From NCBI GenBank assembly GCA_037176705.1, contig CM073895.1, forward strand, positions 4,755,051-4,819,050: a DNA stretch of 64,000 bases, written 5' to 3'. The number at the start of each line of letters is the position of its first letter. Positions within the stretch are counted from its first letter, which is position 1. This document shows positions 22,010-32,283 of this stretch, in pieces. Source of the DNA: Molossus alvarezi. Lineage: Eukaryota; Chordata; Mammalia; Chiroptera; Molossidae. Below the pieces are notes generated by a model, which saw only the letters and a list, made by a program, of their open reading frames with translations, searched no databases and had not been told where the DNA came from. The position numbers and the translations under genes are program-made.

Positions 22010-22265
22010 GTGTTAAGGATCACAGGAGCCAAGCCTAATGAAAACCCAGCCTCGTTTTGCATAATCAGGCGCTACCGAAACGATCCTCTCTGTGCATCAC
22101 GCCGCAGATGAACAATCTGACTCACACGCAATAAAAACCCGAGTGTTGTACCAAGTGATACTTCTTAGGTGGTGGGTACACAGATGGAAGTTCATTTAAT
22201 GAACTACAAGTCCCCGAATGGGTCCTAAACTTCGTGTAATTATCCCGGAAAAAACCCCAGTAGAA
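22010..22265. other. Candidate conserved noncoding element
   Basis: Non-repetitive, low-GC island in GC-rich surroundings with TTTGCATAATC, GCAATAAAAACC and a 17-bp palindrome AGTTCATTTAATGAACT (22189-22205). Homeodomain-like TAAT cores are enriched. An enhancer role is inference only. Confidence 0.35.
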
Positions 22266-22859
22266 ACCGGGAAAAGCTTTGTGTATTCCCCACCCTGCTC
22301 GGCGGCAGCCTGCGTCCTCCATCCCTCATGGGCTGTCGGGTCGCGTCTCTGTGTGAACTTCTCTGGGGCCTGGCCAGTGGCCAGGGCGGGGCCGAGTGTG
22401 GATCAGTCAGCTCTGTCCCCACCCCCACCCCTGGCTCTGACAGGAGCGTCATTTACAAAGACATCGGTGCTGAGCAAATTGTGCCTCAGATGGAATTGTG
22501 AGCAGTTCCGCCCACAGGCCGTGTCAGCGGCTGGCTGCCCGGGATCAAGGAGACCCGGGCTCTGGAGACAGGCTGGCAGAGTCCAGGCCGAGCCTCCTCC
22601 AGGTGGCTTTCCTCGAAGGACACTGCAGTGGGGGAGGCCATCAGAGGCGTTCCACCGGGCCAAGACTGCTTTCCTCTCTGACATGGTGGGGGGAGCAAGG
22701 GACAGGCGGGCGGGGGTGCCTTAAACAGACCAGAGCAGCGCCAAGGCCCGCCCCTCCGCTGAGCCATCTCCCACTTCCAGCATCAGGGCCTGATGCGCAG
22801 GGAGCCCTGGTCCTCTCCCAGGGGACGGTTTCATGGGAGGGTTAGGAACGGCTGTGGCA
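22266..22859. other. Unassigned GC-rich DNA
   Basis: No gene or repeat recognised. Confidence 0.35.
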
Positions 22860-23160
22860 TCCACCAAGAGTCACACTCGATAAGTGTCACAAGCTGTTCC
22901 ATATTTATTATGGGCAACAATCGGACTAACGGAGAATTTAGATTAATAACATTCAGGCTGGAGAAGTAATTTCCTTTGAGAAAGCGATTTACATGCACTC
23001 TGCCAGAGAGCCGTCCCCGCTCTCCTGCCGTGTCAGCTCAAGTAATGAAGTTGAAAAGAACATGGAAGGTTAATAGGTCCAACTTATCTCCTTAGAACTG
23101 AAAAGGGAGATTTACACTGTGCAGGCTGTTTTGCATATTTCCACTGGGAATTGAAAGGTC
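22860..23160. other. Candidate conserved noncoding element
   Basis: AT-rich, non-repetitive block with TTTAGATTAATAACATTC, CATATTTATTATGGGCAACA and TTTTGCATATTTCC (octamer-like TTTGCATA). It carries none of the TE signatures seen elsewhere here. Regulatory function is inferred from composition only. Confidence 0.35.
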
Positions 23161-23859
23161 CCCCACCCCCAACGAGATTTATGAGGACCCGTGGTTCAGG
23201 TATCTGCTCTGTCGTTGCTCCTAAGTGAGGCAGTAACCCTCAGAGGGCGGTGTCCCCAGGCAGAGCCCCTCGCCAGCCAGGGCCTGTGTGGGATGCTCAT
23301 GCCACTGTGAATTGCCCAAGGACAGCGTCTGCTTTGGGCTCTGAAGGTCACGTCACATCAATTGTGTGCTCACTACTAAAAGAGATGTAAACATTTCCAC
23401 CACTTAGATATCGAAAACATTAAAAATATTTTTTATTGTGTCATCATTTACTGTCCCCAGAGCTCGGTGGGCTGGCCCTGGGCTTGAGAAATGTGGGGAC
23501 ACAGCTGGATGGGGGCAGAGGAGAAGGCAGTAGAGGGAGAGTGTGACTTCTGGATCCCAGGCAGGACAGGAGCGGGTGAGGGCCCGTCCAGCTCTCTGCC
23601 GGCCTCTCGAGGACCTTTCCTGGAAGGGCCACCTGCCCACGCTGCGGCCCTCTCACTGACCAGCTCTGTCTGCAGCGGGCGGGGCCGGCCACCTTCACCT
23701 CCTTCTCTGCCCATGGTGACATCAGTGTGTGTCGTTTCGGAGGGACGACCAGCAGTCTCAGCACCAAGGCTTAGAGCATTTATTTTTAGTCTTTCTTGTC
23801 TTCCGTTAAATGTATTCAAACTGTAAAATTCCCATTAAATACTCCTGAAGCTGTGTCTC
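23161..23859. other. Unassigned DNA
   Basis: No gene recognised. A short AT-rich piece lies at about 23340-23450. Confidence 0.35.
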
Positions 23860-24205
23860 GTGATTTTTAGCCCCCGCCCCCCACGTTCTATTATGAAACA
23901 TTTGAAACATGAAAAGTTGGGAGAATTGTAGCTAACGTTCTCACATCCATCATGTGAACATTTTACTGTATTTGCTTGATCACATCCGTTCATGTATGTA
24001 TGCATCTATCCATCTTAATTTTGGAGGCATTTCGTAGTAAATTGCAGATAGCAGTACATGTCACCCCTAAATGTTCCAGAATGAATATTGTGAACTGTTT
24101 TACTTTTTAAGGTAGGATTTAGAGGTTGTGAAAAGCATGACCTTCGGAGTGCCATTTGATGTGTTTGACAAATGCGTACACCCATGGCGTCCAAACTTCT
24201 ATTAT

Positions 24206-24649
24206 GATACAGACATTTCTTCTTGAAGAAAAAGATAAAAAATATGAACAAACAAAATGGCAATGAATACATATCTATCGACAATTGACTCTACAGACAA
24301 AATGAGCAAGCAGAACAGAAACATTCTCACAGGTGCAGAGAACATTCTGTTGGTTGCCAGACGGGAGGGGGGTTGGGGGGATGGGTGAAAAAGGTGAAGG
24401 GATTAAGAAGTACAAATTGGTTGTTAGACTGACAAACCTCAAAGGGAAGGCGGGGTGGAGGGTGGGAAGAAATAAACCAAAGCATTTATGTGCATATATG
24501 CATAACCAATAGACACAGACAACAGTGTGGGGAAAGGCGGGAGGGGGGGTGGGAGTGGGGAGAAAGGGATCAATAGGGGAAAAAGGAGGAATATCTGTAA
24601 TACATTCAACAATAAAGATAAGTTTAAAAAAAAAGATATAGACATTTTC
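24206..24649 (+). mobile_element. 5'-truncated L1 3' UTR inserted into the older L1
   Basis: The body is 24221-24634: GTTGGTTGCCAGACGGGAGG, GATGGGTGAAAAAGGTGAAG, GATTAAGAAGTACAAATTGG, then TTCAACAATAAAGATAAG and an A-tail. Flanking copies GATACAGACATTTCT (24206-24220) and GATATAGACATTTTC (24635-24649) form a diverged 15-bp TSD. Removing the insert restores the surrounding L1M 3' UTR order, which supports insertion. Confidence 0.88.
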
Positions 24650-26689
24650 ATGACCCTAAAAGACTCTCTTTTTATTCTTCCCAGTCAGTACTCCCCCTTA
24701 CCCAAGCAACCACTATTCTGATTTTTTAAAAACCTGTAGATTAATGTTACCAATTCTAGAATTCATATAAATGAATTCATATAATACGCACTCTTTGGGG
24801 GTAAGGCTTCTTTCACTGAGCATGTTTTTGAGATTTATCTATGTTGTCTCAGGTATCGGTAGTTTTTCCTTTTATTGATCAGTATGTTCTGTTGTATGAA
24901 TGTCCTAAAGTTTATTTATCCACTAGTGGACATCTGGTGTTTTTCTAATATGAATAAAATTGCTTTGAATATTTCATACGAGTCTCCTTGGGGGATGCAT
25001 TTTTTATATCTCTGGAATAAATACCTAGGAGAGAATTGTTGGATGCTATTTCTTTCTTTTAAAAGAAACTGGCAAAACTGGCAGACTTTTTTTTTTTTTT
25101 TTCCTGAAGTGATTTCACCATTTCACATTTCCACCAGCAGTGTATGATGATTCCAGTTGTTCCACATACTTGTCAACATTTAATGTTGTCAGTCATTAAT
25201 TTTAGCCATATTGGTGGGTGAATAGTGGACCTCACTGTAGTTTTAATTTGCATTTCCCTGATTACTAACCATAGTTTTCACATGATTATTCATGTTCGTT
25301 CATATATCTTCCTTTATGAAGTGTCTGTCCAATGTTTTATGTATTAAATGTTTTGGATTTTCTTTTTATTATTGGCATGTAGAAGTACTTTATAAAGTAT
25401 GGATACAAGTCCTTTATCAGCTACATGTTTTATAAATATTTTCCCCAAGGTTGTGACCTGCTTATTTATTTTTATAATGGTGTCTTTTCAGCAGCAGAAA
25501 TTTTAAAGTTTGTTGAAGTTTAATTTATTACTTTTTTTCCTTTCATAGTTATTGCTTTCTGTATCCTTTCTAAGAAATCTTTGCTTATCATCTTGTTGTG
25601 AAGATATTCTCCTATGTTTTCTTCTGGAAGATTTATAGTTTTAGATTTTCCTATCCATCTTAAATTAATTTTTGTATATGATGTAAGGTAGGAGACAATT
25701 TGTGATTTTCCACATTGCTGTCTAGTATGTCAACACCATTTGTTGAAGACTTTCCTTTCCACGTTGGATTGCTTTGGCACCTTTGACTAAATTAATTGAC
25801 CATTAAGAGTGGGTTTATTCTGGGCTCTCTTCTGTTCTATTAATCTGTTTGTCTCTCCTGATGTTACTGCCTCACTATCTTGATTGCTGTAGCTTTGTAG
25901 TATATCTTAAATTCAGTGCTCCAACTTTGTTCTTTTTCAAAATAGCTTTGACCATTCTACTTTCTTTGCATTTAAATTTATACAAATTTTAGAAGCAGCT
26001 TACCAGTTTCTACAAAAAGAATTCTTCAGGTATTTTAAATGGGATGGTGCTAAAGATATACATCAATCTGGAGACAATTGCCATCTTTAAAATAATGAGT
26101 TTCCCACTCCACAAATATGGTATATATCTCCATTTATTTAAGGCTTCTTTAATTTCCCTGTTTTATGGTATTTAGTGTAAAGGTTTTGCCTGTCATTTGT
26201 TAAATTTATTCCTAGATGTTTTATGCTTTTTGGATACTATTTTTAAATCTCCAATTATGATAATGGATTTGTCCATTTCCCTCTTTATTTCTGTCAATTT
26301 TTACTTCTTGTGGTTTAAGTTCTATTATTGGACACATTACATTTATAATTGTAATGTCTCTCTAATCAATTACCCCACTCATTACTGTGAATATCTCTAT
26401 TAATGGTAACATTTTGTATCTTAAAGACAACTTTATATAGCCACCCCAGCCTTCTTATGTTTATGGTTTGCATGGTTTATCTTTTTCATCTATTACTTTC
26501 ATTGTCTTCAGATCTAAAGTATATTTCTTGTAGACAGCATATAGTTGATTCATCTATCTGACAATCTCTTCATTTGAATTAGTTTGTTTAGTCTGTTTAC
26601 ATTTAATGTAATTATTGCTATGGTTGGTATTAGGTCTACTATGTTGGTCTTTATTTTCTGTTTGTCTCATCTTTTAAAAAATTTTAAAA

Positions 26690-26890
26690 TGGATTTTTAG
26701 GGAGAGTAGAAGGGAGAGGGAGAGAGAGAGAGAAACATTGATGTAAGCATGAAACATCCATCTGCTGCTTCTGCACGCCTCCTACTGGGGATTGAACTGG
26801 CAACCCAGGCATGTGCTCTGACTGGCAATTGAACTTGCAACCTTTTGGTGCACTGGATGACACTCAACCATTGAGCTACACTGGCCAGGG

Positions 26891-26891
<1 letters not shown>
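26690..26891 (-). mobile_element. VES-type SINE without terminal palindrome, inside the L1
   Basis: In reverse: GGGAGAGTAGAAGGGAGAGG, GAAACATTGATGTAAGC, TGGGGATTGAACTGGCAACC, CATGTGCTCTGACTGGC, GAGCTACACTGGCCAGGGC. It lacks the ATCCTC palindrome and is moderately diverged. Confidence 0.87.

Positions 26892-26930
<39 letters not shown>
26892..26930. repeat. (CT)n microsatellite
   Basis: About 19 CT dinucleotides directly abutting the head of the SINE. Confidence 0.98.
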
Positions 26931-26932
<2 letters not shown>

Positions 26933-27597
26933 GCTCTTTTGATCGAATATTTGGAAAAGAATTTCATTTTAATTGCTCTATTTACTTTTTAGCTGTGTTC
27001 TTTGCATGTTTTGCATTTCTTTTGGTGGTTGCACTAGGGAATATAATATACATAGTATCAAATTTTTATAATTCAGCCTGAAGAATTTTAACTTTTTTCA
27101 CAGAGAATATTTTCTGGTGGTGATTTTTTATTTTATTTTTGAATATGTTTTTATTTGTCTTCAATATTGGTGGATCTTTTTATTGGGTATAGAATTCTTG
27201 GTTGACAGTTTTTTCTTTTAGCACATTAAAGATGGTGTTGTCTCTTCTGTCCTCTTGTTTTTGATAAGAAGTTGTTTATCTCCTTTGTGAAATGTGTTGT
27301 TTATCTCTGGTTGCTTTCTAGATTTTCTCCTTGTGTTTGATATTATTCATTTTGCCCCACAATGTGCTTAGTATTCTTACTTTGGTTTGTTTATTTTGTC
27401 TTCTTTAATCTGGAAATCTGTGTCTTTCAACACATTTGGTAAAATTTTGTCCATTATTTCTTCATATAGTTTTCTACCTTATTTGCATTCTCTTCTGGTG
27501 GGGCTCCAATTGTACATATATTTGTCTTGCATTATTTTTTCACAAGTCACTGAGGTTTGTTCACTTTCTAAAAATATTTTTGTTTTTTAGCTAGATT

Positions 27598-27816
27598 ATA
27601 ATATATCAGTCCCCACACAATTGACATTTTGGGTCAAATCATTATTTTTGTTTGTGGGAGGCATTTCCTTTGTATTGTAGTATGTTTAGCATCATCCCTG
27701 GCCTCTATCACTAGATGCCAGTAGCATAGCCCCCCAGTTGTGGCAAACAAAAATGTCTCCAGACACTTCCAAATGTCCCTTGGGGGGACAAAATCAACTC
27801 TTGTTAAGAATCACTG
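27598..27816 (-). mobile_element. MER20 (hAT) element
   Basis: Clear antisense MER20: TTGACATTTTGGGTCAAATC, GTAGTATGTTTAGCATCATC, CCTGGCCTCTATCACTAGATG, CCCCCCAGTTGTGGCAAAC, AAAATGTCTCCAGACACTTCC, ending GAATCACTG. It interrupts L1 sequence that resumes at about 27820, so it inserted after that L1. Confidence 0.88.
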
Positions 27817-28084
27817 AGATAAATGAACAGAAATTGTCTAGTCTTCAAGTTCACTAACACTTCTGTTATCTCCAATCCAGAGAATATATTTTAGATATTT
27901 TATTTTTGGGTTGTAAAATTTGCATTTGGTTCTTTTTTGTAGTTTACACCTCTCTACTGAGATAACCTGTCTGTTTATTCATTAGAAACATATTTTCCTT
28001 TACTCATTTGATCATAGTTTTAATAGTTCCTTTAAAATATTTGTCTCCTAATTTCAAATTGTTTTAAAAATGTTGGTCATTATT

Positions 28085-28600
28085 ATTCAGGTGTTGCAAC
28101 CAACAAATCAGAAGACAGTTGCCACTGAACATAGAGTTTGTTACTCACAGCTGCCAAGAAGAGGGGGCACAGCATGCCATGTTGGGCCATGTGGGAAGCA
28201 CCAGGGCTGCTCTGGAGACAGAGGGAATGAGGGTAAATGAGGTTAAGAGCCTTTGTTGTGGTTTCCATGGCAAGGGCCAGGCAAGGCAGGGTAAGCAGGG
28301 ATAGGATTGGCCAGTTTGAGTAATTTCAGCAGGATTTGTCCTTACTTGTCTGGTACATGGCCCCGAGGCGATCAGGGCAGGAAGATAGTGGTCTGCATGT
28401 AAGAGCAGGGTGAGTTCCCCATAAAGGAGATGATTGGGGTATGGGCTTCAGATCTGTTGGCTTATATATGGATGGCGCAGTCCTGGGCAAGTTGTTTGCC
28501 ACCTCTAGACTTAGCCAGTCCTAGGAGGGGCCGTCTCTTCTAGTGTCAGCAAGGCCGCAGGATGTCAAAGCATCAGAATAAAAATGCTTGTTTAATATAA
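28085..28600. mobile_element. LTR-like insertion of unknown family
   Basis: About 515 bp that interrupts the L1: 5'-type L1 sequence lies on both sides (to about 28080, and again from AACATCTGTGTCATCTC at 28599). It carries CAGAATAAAAATG near its right end, a possible polyadenylation signal for a plus-strand LTR. Length and composition suit a solo LTR, but I cannot place it in a family and the TSD is not clear. Confidence 0.45.
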
Positions 28601-28690
28601 ACATCTGTGTCATCTCAGAATCAGTCTCCAGTGATTGCTTTCCTCTTGCGTGGGTCACGTCTTCCTGCTTGTATGCTTTGTAATTTTACA

Positions 28691-29500
28691 TATAGTGATT
28701 TTACTAGGTGTTCTAAGTATTTTAAAATTTCCCTGATGGTGTTTCCTTTAACAAGGATCAATAGAATGCTTTTTGGTTGCCAAATATTTGGATTTGTGAG
28801 CCACCCTTTTGTAAATATTTTTAAATTTTATTATGTTATGTTCTCAAACATGGTTCCTTTGATATTGATTCTTTGGCATTTACTGACTCTTCCTGTGTAG
28901 CCGAGGGCACGTACCCACATATGCTCAAAAAAGACGTCTGTTCTCTGCTGGGTGAATTATCCAGATATTTCTTAGTTCAACCTTAGTACATCTCATTATC
29001 TTTATTTTCTGCTTTTAGTGTGTCTGAGCCATCAATTTCTAAAACAGGTGTTGTAACGTCTCCAACCAAGTTTCTTGATTTATCTGTTTCTTTCTGTAGC
29101 TCTGCCAGTTAGTACTCAGCTTTTTTTGGGGGCGGGGGGGACAAATGTTTAGGTGCTCATCTTTCATGATCATTGTATCTTCTTGAGTCATTGTTCTTTT
29201 CAGAAGCACTGAATGTTTCTCCCTCATCTACCCTTTGGCACTTGGTGCATCCATTCCAGGAGGTTTTCACATCTTTTTGTAATTTTGGGGAACTCGGTTG
29301 TCAGTTCTTCAGTGTCCCCCCCCCCCCACTTCTGTCTCTGCCCTCCTAGAATACGGACAGGGCTACTTCTGCTCTCCATATTCCTTTTATTTATTGATTA
29401 GAATATATTTTCCATCTCTATCCTTTCCTGACGCTTTCCAGGGAAGCTTCCTGATTTTCCGGCTCACTAAGTTATTCTTTGGCTGTTGATCGAGTGCTTC
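28691..29500 (-). mobile_element. Second L1 fragment
   Basis: The match jumps back to the endonuclease region (GGTTGCCAAATATTTGGATT; GTCTCCAACCAAGTTTCTTG at about 29060) and continues to 5'-type sequence (GGCTCACTAAGTTATTCTTTGG at about 29460). A separate copy or a rearranged part of the neighbouring one. A C-run lies at about 29320-29331. Confidence 0.7.
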
Positions 29501-29699
29501 ATTTTAGGAGTAATAGATGGTGAGTCTGCCCCTCTGGGAGCCGCGTCTCAGTCCAGAGGGCGGTCAGAGTCTGTGTGCCCCCAGCTCCCCGGGCATCGCT
29601 GCCCTTTCATTGCACAACGCCCCCCGTGTTGTCAGTCACCAAGGGGAGCCCCTGGACTCCCGGACCTTTCCTCCCTGCCCCGTGGGGAACCCACTCCCA

Positions 29700-29875
29700 T
29701 TCCCTGCCCCTTCTGCAGAGCACCTGTACCCACTGCCTTTCATTTCCGAGTCTTACTTGTTTTTCATCTCTCTGGCCAGAATGGAAGGGCCAGGAAGGCA
29801 GCATTTACTGTCCGTTCTGTTCTCTGACATGCAGTGGATCATCAGTAAATATTTGCGCCAATGAATCAGTGGTGA
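29700..29875 (+). mobile_element. Possible L2/MIR-type 3' end
   Basis: GCAGTGGATCATCAGTAAATATTTGCGCCAATGAATC resembles the TGCTCAATAAATATTTGTTGAATGAA end; split words only, upstream part weak. 29501-29699 is unassigned. Confidence 0.35.
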
Positions 29876-29895
29876 TACTATATTTGTTATTTCAC

Positions 29896-30192
29896 CTATT
29901 ATTATTATTATTATTTGTTAATCCTCACCCGAGGATATTTTTGCACTTTTTTTTTTTTTTTTGAGACTAGAAGGAAGGGCGGGAGGGAGGGAGAGAAAGA
30001 GACAGACAGACAGACAGACAGACAGAGACACTGATGTGAGAGACACATCAATTGGTTGCCTCCTGCATGATCCAGACCAGGGCTGGGGGATCAAACCAGC
30101 AACCCAGGTATATGCCCTTGACCAGGAATTGAACCCACAGCTTTTGGTCTGTGGGCCGATGCTCTTAACTGCTGAGCCACACCAGCTAGGGC
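29896..30192 (-). mobile_element. VES SINE with (ATT)n tail
   Basis: (ATT)n at 29896-29916, palindrome ATCCTCACCCGAGGAT, T-run, GGGAGGGAGAGAAAGAG followed by a (CAGA)n run, CACTGATGTGAGAGACAC, TGAACCCACAGCTTTTGG and the head ending GAGCCACACCAGCTAGGGC. The TSD is not obvious. Confidence 0.92.
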
Positions 30193-30279
30193 AGTTTCTC
30201 AAGAGCTACCTTTTATTGGACATCTGTGTGCCGGAAGCGATACTAGGACTTACATCAATGGCGTTATTTAAGTATTGAT

Positions 30280-30500
30280 TTATTCATTCCTATATCTTCT
30301 ATTTGTTGTGGTAAAATATACATAATGTGAAATTTACCATTTTAAGTGGACAGTCGTTGGCGTGAGTACGTTTGCTCATTGTGCAGCCATCGCCACCACC
30401 ACCCCCAGACCTGGGCCATCTTCCCAGGCCGCAACTGTGGCCCGTTCAGCAAAGCTGGGTGTGCGTCATGCCGTGTTCCCAGCCGGTTCGCTTGCCCACG
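30280..30500 (-). mobile_element. L1M 3' UTR fragment
   Basis: GTGGTAAAATATACATAATG, TGAAATTTACCATTTTAAG, GGACAGTCGTTGGCGTGAG, ATTGTGCAGCCATCGCCACC and CCATCTTCCCAGGCCGCAAC follow the L1M 3' UTR in order, with GC-shifted changes. Confidence 0.85.
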
Positions 30501-30535
30501 GCCTGGTCCTACCTTATGTCCCCAGCATCTCCCCT

Positions 30536-32197
30536 GACTCTTTGAGAATATTTATTTGCTTAGTTTGAATTCTTGGTGTGTTTGTCCATTAATTCTGCTC
30601 TGTGGACGGATGTATGGCAGCTCTTTCTCTTAGGGTGGTGGCTCCCCTGGAGGTCTTGTTATATTTCCCAGGGAGCCCCCACGGCCTTGGTGGCCACAGT
30701 GGCCGGGGGGAGAGGTGCTGCCCGCACCTGCACTGGGGCTTTGCACGGTGAGTGTAGGAGAATGGGTGGGGCAGGGGAGCCCCTCAGGGTGGAGACCTTG
30801 ATGGTGTGAAAGTCTGGGCTTGCTCATTCCTGATTTCAGGGGCCTCCTGCCTGCGCCCCAGCCACCCTGACCCTGGAAGATTCTTTTCTAAGACCCCTCT
30901 TCCTTTGCCGCAGTCCCCTTGCTTGTGGGGTGGAGCACTCGGGGGCCACCTGCGGCCTGTTGCTATGGTTGCAGACTCCCCATCTTTGTCAGGCCTTGTC
31001 ACCACAGCTGGGCTGCAGGAAGGGCTGGTGCCTCTGCTCCTTTCTGCCCCCTAGAGGCAGAGGGAAGTGACTGGAACCGGACGCGCAGGGGCTTGGGCCC
31101 CTGGAAAGCTTCCCTGCAGCCTGCTCACCCCAGAGACGCTCCTCTCCCACCTCCCAGTCCTGCGAACCCCATGAACTTCTCGCAGCATCTGCCACTTGCT
31201 CAGGGGTGTCTCTGAGGCAGGGAGGGCCAGCCCCTGTGTCAGCTCCCTTCCTGTGACCTTCCTCTGTCTGTGACGTTCTTTGCTCTGGAGGTCGCTGGCT
31301 CAGGGGTTGGCTTCACTCGGCCTTGCTCGGGTGGAAGGAGCAGAGGAGGGACACTGGCGACTTTAGGAGCACGTGTTGTGGGGAAGGACCTGGAGAGCAA
31401 TCCGTGGAGTAGTCTGGTCTCCCCGGGTCCGCGGGGCACGCCGGGACCGAGGTCACAGTCCTGCGAGGCAGCAGGGGCATCAGCCGTCCTGAAGGCTCTT
31501 TTTTAGGGGTCTCGTACGCTGGGACACGGGGTTCTGGTACCGTGGCGTCTCTCGGCTGACTCCGACCTGGGCTGTTTGACCGTTCACTGCATGTGTTCAC
31601 TGTCAGACTCCGTGTCTCTCCTCCCCCCTTGCCGGTTAGCCTCCCCCGTTCCTGCCGGACGCCCGTTCGCAGCTCGTGGCACCCAGTGTTTGGTTCCGAA
31701 AGAGACTTTGTGGGAAGCCACAGATGTGCTTCTATAGAATTCCAGTGTCCTTGGCAGGAAGAGACTTTGAAGGGGACAGGTCTTGCCGATCTGAGATTAT
31801 TTTGTACGTGGCTCACTAATTATTCAGCTAAGGCTCGAAGGTCCCGAGCTGTTATCAAACCCACACAATTGAATATTTACAGTTAAGTTGTTACTGCATT
31901 TCTGATGTCTTTAGGAGCTGAATGTTGGAGCCGTAGAGTGGGGGAGGGAGCCGGTTCACGGGACACTGTCAGTGGAAAGCTCACGTCCTTGCAGCACTTC
32001 CGTGGTCTCCCCCCCGCCCTCCGAGTCCACGGGAACAGGCCGTGTGTTTGCGCACTGCCGCCTTCCCAGCTCCCGGACGGAGCTCTCGGCGCGTCTCTGC
32101 TGACCGAGCAAATGACCGTCGGAGCCCCCTCCTCTGTCTGACTCCCGTCTCCGAGCTCCAGGCCGAGCCTGGCGGTTTTCAGGGCTGCGGAGCTCAC
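30536..32197. other. Unassigned GC-rich DNA, 1.7 kb
   Basis: No TE family recognised. CpG is locally dense at 31370-31680 and 31950-32110. Frames of 100-150 codons on both strands lack domains. Confidence 0.35.
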
Positions 32198-32249
32198 CAC
32201 GTGGCATGATGACGTGGCATGGTGATGTGGCATGGTGACGTGGCATGGG
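32198..32249. promoter_or_regulatory. 13-bp array of TGACGTGGCA-type (UPRE/CRE-like) sites
   Basis: Four units close to GTGGCATGGTGAC. TGACGTGGCA occurs at 32210-32219 and 32236-32245, TGATGTGGCA at 32223-32232, and a first partial CACGTGGCA just before. A further GCACGTGGCA lies at 32274-32283. TGACGTGG is the known core bound by the XBP1/ATF6/CREB3-type bZIP group. The array is plain in the sequence; binding is inference. Confidence 0.55.
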
Positions 32250-32283
32250 GACCCGCCGTCGAGTGTGAGCGCTGCACGTGGCA

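Larger units (their letters stand above)
23860..28690 (-). mobile_element. Long L1M copy, minus strand, with nested insertions
   Basis: Antisense L1 in the expected order: 3' UTR (ATTATGAAACATTTGAAACA; GACAAATGCGTACACCCATG), ORF2 C-terminal part (24800-25500), RT (25500-26215), a jump to endonuclease (26240-26420; CCAATTATGATAATGGATTTG), the inter-ORF/ORF1 side (26500-27600) and 5' parts to about 28690 (AACATCTGTGTCATCTCAG). Much of RT is deleted at about 26215-26240. It hosts an opposite-strand L1, a SINE, a MER20 and an LTR-like insert, so it is the oldest layer. No intact ORF. Confidence 0.88.
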
